Assembly (NCBI GenBank): GCA_947445035.1
Contig: CANFCK010000019.1
Coordinates: 1-64,000 of the forward strand
Source: Deltaproteobacteria bacterium
GTDB taxonomy: Bacteria > Myxococcota_A > UBA796 > SXON01
Length of the DNA: 64,000 nt
Direction: 5' to 3'
Shown here one piece after another: positions 55,122 to 63,346 of the stretch. How positions within the stretch are numbered: position 1 is the stretch's first letter; every line of letters begins with the position of its first letter. The translations under genes were made by a program, and so were the position numbers. Under the pieces are notes generated by a model that was not told the origin of the DNA, ran no database searches, and saw nothing but the letters and a program-made list of their open reading frames with translations.

Positions 55122-55652
55122 GTGCTCACCGTCTTCCACCTCGTCGCCGCCTGCTCCGAAGTGACGTCGAAGCCCCCGCCCGCTGACACCGCCACCGCGC
55201 CGGACACCGCCGACACCGCCGACACCGCCGACACCGCCGAGCGATGGGGCCTCCTCTCGACCCATGGAGTCGCGACCGTTCTCGCCGACTTCACCGGCCG
55301 CGAGACCACAGTGTTCAAGGACGAGGCCACGGACGCGGAGCTGTGCCGAGCCGTGGTCGACCTGGTGTCGGTGGAGCACGACGACTGCGGCGAGTGCGCC
55401 TGGGCCTACGTCCTGGAGGTCCAGGCCGCTTCGGTCACGACCGATCTCGCCTGCCCCGCCGTGGGCTGGGACGCCCCGGACGCGTTGGTCGGCACCCGCC
55501 GCAGCTACGCCTACGCCGAGGACTACCTCGGCCATGGCCCGGCGCTGCTCGTCCACGACGATAACGCCTGGCAGCCCGTCGGCTTCGCCTGGTGGGACGT
55601 TGCGACTGGCGAGCTGACGTACGCTCGAAGTGGAGGCTACGTCGCCTGGTGA
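55122..55652 (+). CDS. Hypothetical lipoprotein with Asp-Thr-Ala linker
   Basis: 176 residues. The GTG start is fixed by an in-frame TGA two codons upstream. The signal is ten residues without charge, and the lipobox is VAAC (Cys11). Next comes a low-complexity linker of repeated Asp-Thr-Ala (DTADTADTADTA), encoded by GACACCGCC repeats. The C-terminal ~130 residues form a small domain with CGECAW and several aromatic residues. No family was recognised. Related linkers occur in at least two other lipoproteins here. Confidence 0.65.
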   Translation: MLTVFHLVAACSEVTSKPPPADTATAPDTADTADTADTAERWGLLSTHGVATVLADFTGRETTVFKDEATDAELCRAVVDLVSVEHDDCGECAWAYVLEVQAASVTTDLACPAVGWDAPDALVGTRRSYAYAEDYLGHGPALLVHDDNAWQPVGFAWWDVATGELTYARSGGYVAW

Positions 55653-55662
55653 GCAGGCGACG
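55640..55662. terminator. Hairpin with stop codon in loop
   Basis: CGTCGCCTG (55640-55648) and CAGGCGACG (55654-55662) form a perfect 9-bp stem. The 5-nt loop GTGAG contains the TGA stop of the lipoprotein gene. It lies at the convergent junction with the helicase gene, 12 bp from that gene's stop. There is no T-tract on either side. Confidence 0.45.
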
Positions 55663-55674
55663 GCACCCGCTCGT

Positions 55675-57192
55675 CTACGACTTCTTCCGCCAGATCCCCG
55701 GCTGCACTTCTTGTGCGTTGGGGTCGCGCGAGCGCACGGGCCCGTCCGCCAAGGCCGCCGGCCGTCGCCACGAAGGCGCATCCGAGGGCGGGGGCGGCGC
55801 CGTGCGCTCCCCCGGACCAGAGCTGGCGATGAGGCGATCGGGCCCGCGTCCGCCCCTGTCATCCCGGTTGCCGCCGCCGGAGGGACCAGCGCCCCATCCC
55901 GGTCGATCACGACGAGGCCCGCTCGGCGCCATCGACGGTCCTGGGCTGCGCGGCGCGCCCGGGGCGGGTCCGCGTTTGGCGCTGGCCCGCGCGCGGTCGT
56001 CGGATTTGCGCTGGCGGATCTCGGCGATGCGCTGGCCGATGGGAATCTCCAACGCTTCGGTGGGGCGCTGGTTGTAGTCGAAGTCCGGGAGGTCGCGGCG
56101 CGGCACGCGCGCGCCGATCGCCTTTTCGATTGCGCGCATGTCCATTTCCTCCTCGGGGGAGACAAACGTGAACGCCACGCCGATCGCGTCGGCGCGCGCG
56201 GTGCGACCGACACGGTGGATGTAGTCGGCGGGGATGTGCGGGACGTCGAAGTTCACGACGTGCTCCAGCGCTTCCACGTCGATGCCACGCGCCACGATGT
56301 CGGTGGCGCAGAGCACCCGGATCTTGCCGGACTTGAAGTCGGAGAGGGCGGCGGTGCGCTGGCCCTGGCTGCGGTTGCCGTGCATGCGCGCGTTCGGAAT
56401 GCCGTGCTTCTCGAGGTACTCGGACAGCCGGTTGGTGCGGTGTTTGGTCCGCGTGAAGACGATGACGCTGCCGATCTCATCGCGCTTCAGCAGCTCGGCG
56501 AGGAGCGCGCTCTTCGCGGCCGCGGGGACGGCGTACACCGCCTGGGTGATGCCCTTGGCAGGGGCGGCCTGGCGCTCGACGTTGATGGCGGCGGCGTTCT
56601 GGAGCATGTCGCGCGAGAGGGTGCGGACTTCGGGCGGCAAGGTCGCCGAGAAGAACATCGTCTGCCGCTTGGCCGGAAGCCGCGAGAGCACCCGGCGCAC
56701 GTCGGGCAAAAACCCCATGTCGAGCATGCGGTCGGCTTCGTCGAGCACGAGGTAGTCGATGCGGTCGAGCTTCGCGTATGGGCGCGTCAGGTGATCGAGT
56801 AGGCGACCAGGGGTCGCGATCAGCACGCTGACACCGCGCCGGAAGGCATCTTCCTGGGGGCCCATGCCGACGCCACCGAAGATCGCCGCGGCCGAGATGC
56901 CCGCGTGTTTGCCGAAGCCGTGGCAGGCCTCGAGGATCTGGGCGGCAAGCTCGCGCGTGGGGGTGAGCACGAGCACGCGGGTGCCGGGCTTGGGCTCCTG
57001 GAGGAGCCGATGGAGGATCGGGAGGAGAAAGGCGGCGGTCTTGCCGCTGCCGGTCATCGCGGCAGCGAGCACGTCGCGGCCGGCCATCGCGGGCGGGATC
57101 GCCTCGGCCTGGATGGGGGTGGGGGTAGAATAGCCAAGGTCCTCGATCGCACGCACAAGGCGGACGTCGAGACCGAAGTCGGTAAACTGCAC
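55675..57192 (-). CDS. rhlE: DEAD-box RNA helicase, RhlE type
   Basis: 505 residues. All helicase motifs are present: Q-motif (GYSTPTPIQAEAIP), motif I (MTGSGKTAAF), PTRELA, DEAD in VLDEADRML, SAT, and the domain-2 motifs ARGIDVE and HRVGRTAR. The C-terminal ~130 residues are a basic Arg/Gly/Pro-rich tail ending in IWRKKS, typical of RhlE proteins that act on ribosomes or cold-stalled RNA. The GTG at 57192 has AGGAA seven nt upstream and places FTDFGL at the right point; a TTG 14 codons earlier lacks support. A ~100-nt leader follows a likely promoter. Confidence 0.93.
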   Translation of the reverse strand: MQFTDFGLDVRLVRAIEDLGYSTPTPIQAEAIPPAMAGRDVLAAAMTGSGKTAAFLLPILHRLLQEPKPGTRVLVLTPTRELAAQILEACHGFGKHAGISAAAIFGGVGMGPQEDAFRRGVSVLIATPGRLLDHLTRPYAKLDRIDYLVLDEADRMLDMGFLPDVRRVLSRLPAKRQTMFFSATLPPEVRTLSRDMLQNAAAINVERQAAPAKGITQAVYAVPAAAKSALLAELLKRDEIGSVIVFTRTKHRTNRLSEYLEKHGIPNARMHGNRSQGQRTAALSDFKSGKIRVLCATDIVARGIDVEALEHVVNFDVPHIPADYIHRVGRTARADAIGVAFTFVSPEEEMDMRAIEKAIGARVPRRDLPDFDYNQRPTEALEIPIGQRIAEIRQRKSDDRARASAKRGPAPGAPRSPGPSMAPSGPRRDRPGWGAGPSGGGNRDDRGGRGPDRLIASSGPGERTAPPPPSDAPSWRRPAALADGPVRSRDPNAQEVQPGIWRKKS

Positions 57193-57294
57193 AGTGATTT
57201 CCTGGTTTTTGGAGCGCAGCGCGTAACGATACAAAGTTGCCGGCCACTACACGCTGGGTGGCCGAAGAACGCGAAGCGCCCACTTGTCAGGGGC

Positions 57295-57323
57295 TTAGTA
57301 CGCGCGGATTCTTGGATCGTCAA
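57295..57323 (-). promoter_or_regulatory. Likely helicase promoter
   Basis: On the minus strand TTGACG (57323-57318) is followed after 17 bp by TACTAA (57300-57295). A transcript from here would have a leader of roughly 95 nt before the helicase GTG, as is common for cold-induced helicase mRNAs. The -35 is a good match and the -10 is moderate. Confidence 0.4.
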
Positions 57324-57390
57324 GGGGGCGCGCGGCAGCGGGCGCCGGGAGCCTCCGGCGACCATAGCACGCGGCGCCGCCCCCGGCGGC

Positions 57391-57414
57391 GGCCGCCATC
57401 AAAGCTCGGCGGCC
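57391..57414. terminator. Hairpin spanning the phosphatase-fold gene stop
   Basis: GGCCGCC (57391-57397) and GGCGGCC (57408-57414) form a perfect 7-bp stem. The 10-nt loop contains the minus-strand TGA stop (57399-57401) of the alkaline-phosphatase-fold gene. There is no T-tract. It separates that gene from the helicase promoter. Confidence 0.38.
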
Positions 57415-58757
57415 AAAAACGGCCACCGCGCCTCGACCGCCACTACTTCCGGCTGCAGCTCCATCCAGAGCGCCGACGCGATGGGGTCACTGGCGTCCCA
57501 GCGATCCTCGTGCGCCTCGGGGTCGGCCGCGAGGTCGTAGAAGGAACGTTTGCCGGACCACTCGTAGGTGAGCTGGTATGGTCCGAGCACCAGCGACATT
57601 CCGGTTTCGCAGTACCCGGGGAGGTAGCAGAACGCGAACCGGTTGCGCGTGTCTGCGCCCAAGCCGACGACCGCGCCGAGGTGCTCGTCGTTCGGCTCTG
57701 ACGCCAGCGCCGCCAAAATCGTGGGCGCGAGGTCCTGGTGCATCGTCGGCCCCGCCCAGCGTCCAGACACCAGGTTGCGCGCCCAGAACGCGGCCGGCAC
57801 CCGAGTTTCTTCGGGGTGAAGCGACTGTCCGTGGTGGAAGTCCTGGTGTTCGCCGAGCTGCTCACCGTGGTCGGCGAACACGACCACCAGGGTGTCGTCG
57901 AGGTAGCCACCGGCGTCGAGTTCCTGCCACAACGCCCCGAACTGCGCGTCCCAATACCGGAGTTCGCCGTCGTACACCGCGAGGAGCAGCTGACGCGCCA
58001 GCTCCTGCATCTCGGGAGTGAGCGAGGGCCACGCAGCAATGAGCGCGGAGGCCTGGGCGTTGTCGGTCACGTCCCAGGGAAACTCGCCGTCGGGGTCGAG
58101 GTCGGCGAGCCCGGTGTTGTACTCTCGGGGGGCGGTGTAGGGGGTGTGCGGGTCGATGAAATGGAGGTGCCCGAACCACGGGCCGCTGCCAGCGAGGCGC
58201 GCGAGCATCGGCAGGCCGTCGGCCACGACGCCCGCGGCCCCGCCCCAGGCTTCGACGTTGATCTCGTAGTACCCTTCGACCATCGCTTCAGAGTTGAGCG
58301 GAGAAAAGACGGTGTTCGCGGTGACCAGTCCGGCGGCGTACCCCCGCTGGGCCAACAGTGTCGCCAGGGTCGGCAACTTGCTCGGAGTCACCGGGATTCG
58401 CAGATCGGCAAGCTCGTCGTAGATGGCGCTGGGCCAGAAGTCGTCGTCCAGGGGCGACCGACCGGTCATCGCGCACAACATCGACGGCGCGGTCCAGTTC
58501 GCGCAGGAGCGATGGTCGTCCAGCACCACCCCCCGGCCAAAGACGGCGTCGAGGTTCGGGGTGGTATCGCGCCCGGAGTACAGGCCGATTCGGTCGCGCC
58601 GGGTGGTGTCGAGCGAAAGGACCAGAAGGTTCTGAGGATGGTCGCCGGCGAAGACCAGCGCGGGGGAGGCGGCGGCCACCACGGCGGTGTCTGCGGAGTC
58701 GCCGGGATCGACCGCCGCCGGCTCCTCCTTCGCACACGCCAGCAAAAGCACGATCAC
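57399..58757 (-). CDS. Sulfatase/alkaline-phosphatase superfamily lipoprotein
   Basis: 452 residues, lipobox LLAC (Cys8); an in-frame stop two codons upstream fixes the GTG start. Metal-binding landmarks are VLSLDTTRRDRIGLY near residue 48, HFIDPHTPY near 200 and VFADHGEQLGEH near 290. At the nucleophile position the formylglycine motif C-x-P-x-R is replaced by TAPSM in NWTAPSMLCAMTGR. Like LTA synthase and phosphoethanolamine transferases it would use Thr. It is therefore probably a phospho- or head-group-transferring/hydrolysing enzyme on the cell surface, not a true sulfatase. Confidence 0.8.
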   Translation of the reverse strand: MIVLLLACAKEEPAAVDPGDSADTAVVAAASPALVFAGDHPQNLLVLSLDTTRRDRIGLYSGRDTTPNLDAVFGRGVVLDDHRSCANWTAPSMLCAMTGRSPLDDDFWPSAIYDELADLRIPVTPSKLPTLATLLAQRGYAAGLVTANTVFSPLNSEAMVEGYYEINVEAWGGAAGVVADGLPMLARLAGSGPWFGHLHFIDPHTPYTAPREYNTGLADLDPDGEFPWDVTDNAQASALIAAWPSLTPEMQELARQLLLAVYDGELRYWDAQFGALWQELDAGGYLDDTLVVVFADHGEQLGEHQDFHHGQSLHPEETRVPAAFWARNLVSGRWAGPTMHQDLAPTILAALASEPNDEHLGAVVGLGADTRNRFAFCYLPGYCETGMSLVLGPYQLTYEWSGKRSFYDLAADPEAHEDRWDASDPIASALWMELQPEVVAVEARWPFLAAEL

Positions 58758-58840
58758 CGGCTAGTCCCCCATGGCGCGTTCGGCGCCTCCCGAGCCCCTA
58801 ACGCCTGCGCGGCGCCACCGGTCATGCCCCTCGATTTACG

Positions 58841-61417
58841 TCACCGCCGCTCGCTGGCCTTGTCTTCCAGCGTCTTGATGCGGTCCGTCAGCTCTTTGTA
58901 GAGCGCGGCGGATTCGTTGGGGGTCGCCGGGCTCACAGTGTCGACGCGAGCCCCGATCGCCGTCGCTGCTTCCCGCGCGCGGCGAGCGGTGTCGGGGACG
59001 GTGCTGCGCCGGGCGAGCGCCTGCAGGAGCGCGGCGGAATGGGCGTCGCCGACCCCCGCAAGCACGCCGATGCCGACATGGAGGCCGCGGAGGTCGAGAT
59101 CGTCGAGCGTGCGGTCGGCGCTCCGCGCGATCGTTGCCCGGAGGCGTTCGCGCTCGGGGCCCAGCGGGAGCCGACCCAGGATGCTCACCGCCGAGCGCAG
59201 CCCCGTGGACCGGAGGTCGCGAGAGACTGGCGTTTTAAGAAGCGCGGGCACGTCACCGGGACCTCCCGCCCCCAGCGCGGCCGCCGCGGCGGTCAGCTCG
59301 ACGTCCAGGGCGTCTTTGCGGCCCAGCACCACGCGCGCCGTCGTGAGCGCCACCTGAGGGTCAATCGCCGAGGCGCTCAACAGGCGCGCCGCACGGACGT
59401 CCGCATTCGGCTCGCGCTCCAGCCCCGCCAGCAGCTTCGGCGCAAGGTCACGGCCCGGGCACTTCCCCAGCGCGTTGGCCGCCGCGAGGCGCAACCGTTC
59501 GTCTGCGTCCGTCAATGCGGTAGGTACGAGCAGATCACAGGTGCGTCGAGTCCCGAGTGCATCGGCGATGGCGACGCGCAGCGGGGGGGGGGCGGGAGCG
59601 GCGAGGGCACCGGGACCAAAAGCGTCCGCCAGCGCGTCCGGGGTGCCTATGGGCAGCTCGGCGAGCGCACGCACCGCAAAGAGCTTCGCGTAGGGGCTCC
59701 CGCGGACTAGTTGAGCGGCCCACGCGGCAGCCGACTGTTTCTGCTCCCAGTCCACCAAGAGCCCACCCTCGGGGTCGATGGCCACGAACGCCGGCAGGTG
59801 GTCGCACGGCACCGCCACGGTGAGGGACTCGCCCCGAAGCCACGCGGTGGTCGGGGAAGCCCCGTCGACCACGATTGTCACCGGGAGGGTGTAGGGCGCT
59901 GCGGCCTTAACGCTGCTTCCGGGCTCCTGGCGCAGTTCTACGGAAACCACGCCGCTGCGCGTCTCCCCCGGATCGGGCGTCCACGACCAGCTCGTCGTCA
60001 CCTTCGGCACCCCTGGTAGCTCGGTCCACTGCTGAAAGAACCAGCCTAGGTCGCGACCGGAGTGCGCCTCCATCGCCCGCTGCAGGTCGATGGTCTCGAC
60101 GCTGGCGTGAGCGTGTTTCTGGGTGTAGTCCCGCATGGCCGCCCAGAAGGTCTCTTCGCCCAGGAGCGCGCGAAGCATCTGGAGCACCATCGCGCCCTTC
60201 GCGTAGACATTGTGATTCGCCGTCCCGAGAGCGTCCCCGGGGTGGGGGGCCCCGCCCCCCCCGAGGAACCAACGCCCGGCAAGACTGCCGCGATCGAGGC
60301 TTCCGCGCCGCCAACCATCGATCTGCGCCGCACGGAGCGCCCGCCCGGCCTCCGGCCCATCGGAGATGCCCATCGCACGGGCCTCCCAGTCCGAACCGAA
60401 GAAGGTCGCGAAGCCTTCGTTGAGCCAAAGGTCCCGCCACGTGCGGCACGTGAGCAGATCGCCGTACCACTGATGCGCCAGCTCGTGGGCGACGATCGCG
60501 GGCACCGACGGCCGGGTCTTCTGCACCGAGGGGGGGACCAAAAGCTTGACGTGCTCGATGGTCGAACCGGTGTTTTCCATGCCGCCGTAGAGGAAGCGTT
60601 GCACAAAGGTCTGGTCGTAGCGGCCCCACGCATAGGGGACCCCGGTGCGCATCGCGAAGTGGGCCAGCATGTCGGGAAGGGGGTCCAGCACTGGCCGCAC
60701 CCAGCTTTCCGGGGTGCGGGGCGGCACCATCGCTCGCAGGGGAACCGGGTTCGCGGGGCCGGCGACGATGTCATACGGGGCCGCAGCGACCATCACCAGG
60801 TAGCTGACGAGGTCGGCGCCGCTGTTGGTGACGACGGTAAAGCCCTTCGGCGCGCCGGCGACGGTGAACCGACCCGCGTAGGCAAAGCGGTCGTCGGGGT
60901 GGTCGTAGCTGGGAAACCAGTATCGGTTGTCCTCGCCTTCCCCCTGGCTGTAGACCTCGGGGTAGGTGTCGGGGGAGTCCGCCGACGGTCCGCGCCAATG
61001 CAGGCCAAGCTGTGGGGTGGTCGTGTAGATGATGCTGACGACGGTGAAGGCGCCTGGTTCGTAGTCGGTAGCGCGCTCAGGGACGTCGATGGTGACCTCG
61101 TCGTCGCCGTCCAAAAGCTCAGCCGGCTGGCCGTCCACCGTGGCGCCGACGATCGCCAAACCCACGGCGTCCAGTCGAAGCCCTCCCGGTGCCAGGCGGC
61201 GCACCGTCCACGTCGCCGTCGCTGCGAGGGAGCGCGCGTCCATGTCGACAACGCCCTCCAGCTCCAGACGTTCCATGTCGAAGTTGCGGTCGCGCGCAAA
61301 CGCGCCCGGGGCGTCTGCCCGCGGCGGGCTGGCGGGGGGAGAGTCAGCCGCTAACGTGGGCGAAATACTCACCACGGCCGAAAGGAAGAGCAGCATCGAA
61401 GGCCAGCGGGAGCGCAT
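58841..61417 (-). CDS. M1 family zinc aminopeptidase, exported
   Basis: 858 residues with a Sec signal (SMLLFLSAVVSISPTLAA). An N-terminal beta-saddle domain precedes the substrate motif GGMEN near residue 281 and the zinc motif HELAHQW with NEGFATFFG 18 residues later, near 309-335. The C-terminal ~250 residues are HEAT-like helices (LRLAAANALGKCPG, NADVRAARLLSASAI), ending in a short coiled coil. It would clip N-terminal residues from peptides in the periplasm or outside. It stands alone on its strand between two gaps. Confidence 0.93.
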   Translation of the reverse strand: MRSRWPSMLLFLSAVVSISPTLAADSPPASPPRADAPGAFARDRNFDMERLELEGVVDMDARSLAATATWTVRRLAPGGLRLDAVGLAIVGATVDGQPAELLDGDDEVTIDVPERATDYEPGAFTVVSIIYTTTPQLGLHWRGPSADSPDTYPEVYSQGEGEDNRYWFPSYDHPDDRFAYAGRFTVAGAPKGFTVVTNSGADLVSYLVMVAAAPYDIVAGPANPVPLRAMVPPRTPESWVRPVLDPLPDMLAHFAMRTGVPYAWGRYDQTFVQRFLYGGMENTGSTIEHVKLLVPPSVQKTRPSVPAIVAHELAHQWYGDLLTCRTWRDLWLNEGFATFFGSDWEARAMGISDGPEAGRALRAAQIDGWRRGSLDRGSLAGRWFLGGGGAPHPGDALGTANHNVYAKGAMVLQMLRALLGEETFWAAMRDYTQKHAHASVETIDLQRAMEAHSGRDLGWFFQQWTELPGVPKVTTSWSWTPDPGETRSGVVSVELRQEPGSSVKAAAPYTLPVTIVVDGASPTTAWLRGESLTVAVPCDHLPAFVAIDPEGGLLVDWEQKQSAAAWAAQLVRGSPYAKLFAVRALAELPIGTPDALADAFGPGALAAPAPPPLRVAIADALGTRRTCDLLVPTALTDADERLRLAAANALGKCPGRDLAPKLLAGLEREPNADVRAARLLSASAIDPQVALTTARVVLGRKDALDVELTAAAAALGAGGPGDVPALLKTPVSRDLRSTGLRSAVSILGRLPLGPERERLRATIARSADRTLDDLDLRGLHVGIGVLAGVGDAHSAALLQALARRSTVPDTARRAREAATAIGARVDTVSPATPNESAALYKELTDRIKTLEDKASERR

Positions 61418-61447
61418 CGGCAGAACCTACCGCGATACGGAGCCGGG

Positions 61448-61876
61448 ATGCAGTTTCTCCACACCATGCTTCGCGTTGCCGACCTCGATGCGGCGCTGGC
61501 CTTCTGGTGCGATGCCCTCGGCTTTGTGGAGTCGAGGCGCTCGGTCTACGACGCGGGTCGGTTCACCCTGGTCTTTCTTCGTGCCCCTGGCGACGCGCCC
61601 GGCGGCGCCGAGATCGAGCTCACCTACAACTGGGACCAGACCGAAGCGTACGGCGGGGGCCGCAACTTCGGGCATATCGCCGTCGGAGTGGACGACGTCT
61701 ACGCTGCGTGCGCACGTCTCGAAGCCCACGGTGTCATCATTCTACGCCCCCCTCGCGATGGGCGCATGGCCTTCGTCCGCAGCCCGGACCAACAATCGGT
61801 CGAGCTCCTTCAGCGCGGTGCCGCCTTGCTTCCAGCGGAGCCGTGGCTCAGTCGGGCCAACAGCGGGAGCTGGTAG
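61448..61876 (+). CDS. gloA: Lactoylglutathione lyase (glyoxalase I)
   Basis: 142 residues of the VOC fold. The four metal ligands of E. coli-type GloA are all present: His5, Glu57 (in IELTYNW), His76 (in FGHIAVGVDD) and Glu119 (in SVELLQ). It isomerises the methylglyoxal-glutathione hemithioacetal. Length and motif spacing match GloA, except that the last ~20 residues differ. It is divergent from the aminopeptidase gene and convergent with the amidohydrolase remnant. Confidence 0.93.
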   Translation: MQFLHTMLRVADLDAALAFWCDALGFVESRRSVYDAGRFTLVFLRAPGDAPGGAEIELTYNWDQTEAYGGGRNFGHIAVGVDDVYAACARLEAHGVIILRPPRDGRMAFVRSPDQQSVELLQRGAALLPAEPWLSRANSGSW

Positions 61877-61893
61877 CGCCGCTCCTCGCGGCG
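61877..61893. terminator. Short hairpin after gloA
   Basis: CGCCGC (61877-61882) and GCGGCG (61888-61893) form a perfect 6-bp stem with a 5-nt loop, starting at the base after the gloA stop and ending before the convergent remnant. There is no T-tract. Confidence 0.3.
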
Positions 61894-61901
61894 GCGTTCG
61901 C

Positions 61902-62147
61902 CTAGGTCCCCAGCCACGCCTCAACCAACCTCACCCAACACGTCGCCCCGAGCGGAATCAGCTCGTCGTTGAAGTCGTAGCTGGGGTTGTGCAACATACA
62001 CGGGCCCATGCCGTGGCGGGCGTCACGATGGCCGCCCTGGCCGTTGCCGATGATGAAGTAACACCCCGGCTTTTCCAGTAGGAAATAGGAGAAGTCCTCT
62101 GCGCCTATCGTCGGCTCGAAGTGGAGGGCCAACGCCCCCAGGTTCAT
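61902..62147 (-). pseudogene. C-terminal fragment of an M20 amidohydrolase
   Basis: The 81-residue frame ends like hippurate-hydrolase/IAA-amidohydrolase M20 peptidases: EPTIGAEDFSYFLLEKPGCYF, then HNPSYDFNDELIPLGATCWV. Full proteins have ~390 residues, so only the last fifth is left, without the metal-binding core. It begins with an ATG overlapping the MFS stop (ATGA), which looks like accidental coupling after a deletion fused the MFS gene to the remnant. An enzymatic role is unlikely. Confidence 0.75.
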
Positions 62148-63346
62148 GGCACTCCCCCACTCCGCACCCGCTCCCTCAGCGCCGGTCCCATCGCGTACAT
62201 CGCCGCCGCGGACAGAACCCCTGCGCCCAGGCACCCCACCCACAACCACCCGCCGAAGTGGTCGAGCACCGTCGCGCCCAAGAGCGGGGCCAACACACTC
62301 GCGAAGGAGAAGGACATCCCAAGGAGGCCCTGGTACCGCCCTCGCAGGTGGGTCGGCGCGATGGTTGCGACGAGTACCGAGGTGACCGGGGCGCTGAGGA
62401 TTTCGCCGAGGGTCCACACCGTGACCGCCGCCAGATGCCCGACGACGCCCACCCCGAGGCCATGCATCGCGAAGCCGACGCCCTGCAAAAGGCAGGCGAC
62501 CACGAAGACGTGGGTGGGATCCCGACGCCCCACCGCGGAGGCAATCCAGGGCTGGATGAGCACGATCAGCACCCCGTTGAGCGCCAGCACCGCGCCAAAG
62601 GTCCCCGGAGAATGCCCCTCGATCTTCATCCAGGCTGAAAGCGCAACGTAGCCCTGGTGCGGCAGCAACCACGCGAACGACAGCGCCGCGAGCCACAGGA
62701 GGTAGACCCGGTCCTTGAGCACGTCGCGGAGGCGGCCAGGGTCCTCCCCCGCCTTCAGCTCCGGCCTGGTCTCCGGCAACCAGGCCAAAACAAACGCGGC
62801 CCATGCCAATTGCACGACCGCGGCGGTGAGGAAGACCCAGCGGTAGCTCTCCTCGGCGATCGCCCCCGCGAGCGCGGGGGCGATCGAGAAGCCAAGGTTC
62901 ACCGTAACGTAAGTCAGCGCGTAGGCACGGATGCGGTCATCGGGCGGAACCAGATCGGCCACCATTGCCCATACGGCGGGGCGATGCAGTTCGTAGACCA
63001 GGGCCAAGACAAACGCGCCGAGCACCACCGCCGGCACCGCCGCCGCCTCGGAGAGCGCCGCCAGCACGATCGCAGCGCCGATCGCGCTGACCAGGAGGGT
63101 CCTCCGGCGGCCGAAACGATCGGCTACCACCCCGCCGAGCGCGGTGCCCAGCGTCGAGCCCAAACCATACGTCGCGACCACGGCCCCGGCCTGCGTGATG
63201 CTCAAGCCGTGGACCGTCGTCAGCCAGAACGTCAAAAGCGGCTGCACGAACTGGCCGGCGCGGTTGAGGAAAAGTCCCGCCTGTAGAGCCCAGAAGGGAG
63301 CGCCCAGGCCGCCGAAGCGGGCCCGGAGCGCCTCGGCCGTGGTCAC
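62144..63346 (-). CDS. Major facilitator superfamily transporter
   Basis: 400 residues with about twelve membrane helices. The MFS loop 2-3 signature reads GGVVADRFGRRRTLL near residue 75, and a related block (RGRYQGLLGMSFSFASVLAP) lies near 335. Long Ala/Leu/Val helices alternate with short basic loops. It resembles drug/efflux-type MFS members but the substrate cannot be told. GTG start overlapping the upstream gene stop (GTGA). Confidence 0.88.
   Translation of the reverse strand: MTTAEALRARFGGLGAPFWALQAGLFLNRAGQFVQPLLTFWLTTVHGLSITQAGAVVATYGLGSTLGTALGGVVADRFGRRRTLLVSAIGAAIVLAALSEAAAVPAVVLGAFVLALVYELHRPAVWAMVADLVPPDDRIRAYALTYVTVNLGFSIAPALAGAIAEESYRWVFLTAAVVQLAWAAFVLAWLPETRPELKAGEDPGRLRDVLKDRVYLLWLAALSFAWLLPHQGYVALSAWMKIEGHSPGTFGAVLALNGVLIVLIQPWIASAVGRRDPTHVFVVACLLQGVGFAMHGLGVGVVGHLAAVTVWTLGEILSAPVTSVLVATIAPTHLRGRYQGLLGMSFSFASVLAPLLGATVLDHFGGWLWVGCLGAGVLSAAAMYAMGPALRERVRSGGVP

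Noticed and set aside
57193-57300. Possible riboswitch or cold-shock element in the helicase leader
   Set aside because: The leader is ~95 nt and can fold, but no known consensus was recognised, so only the promoter is reported.
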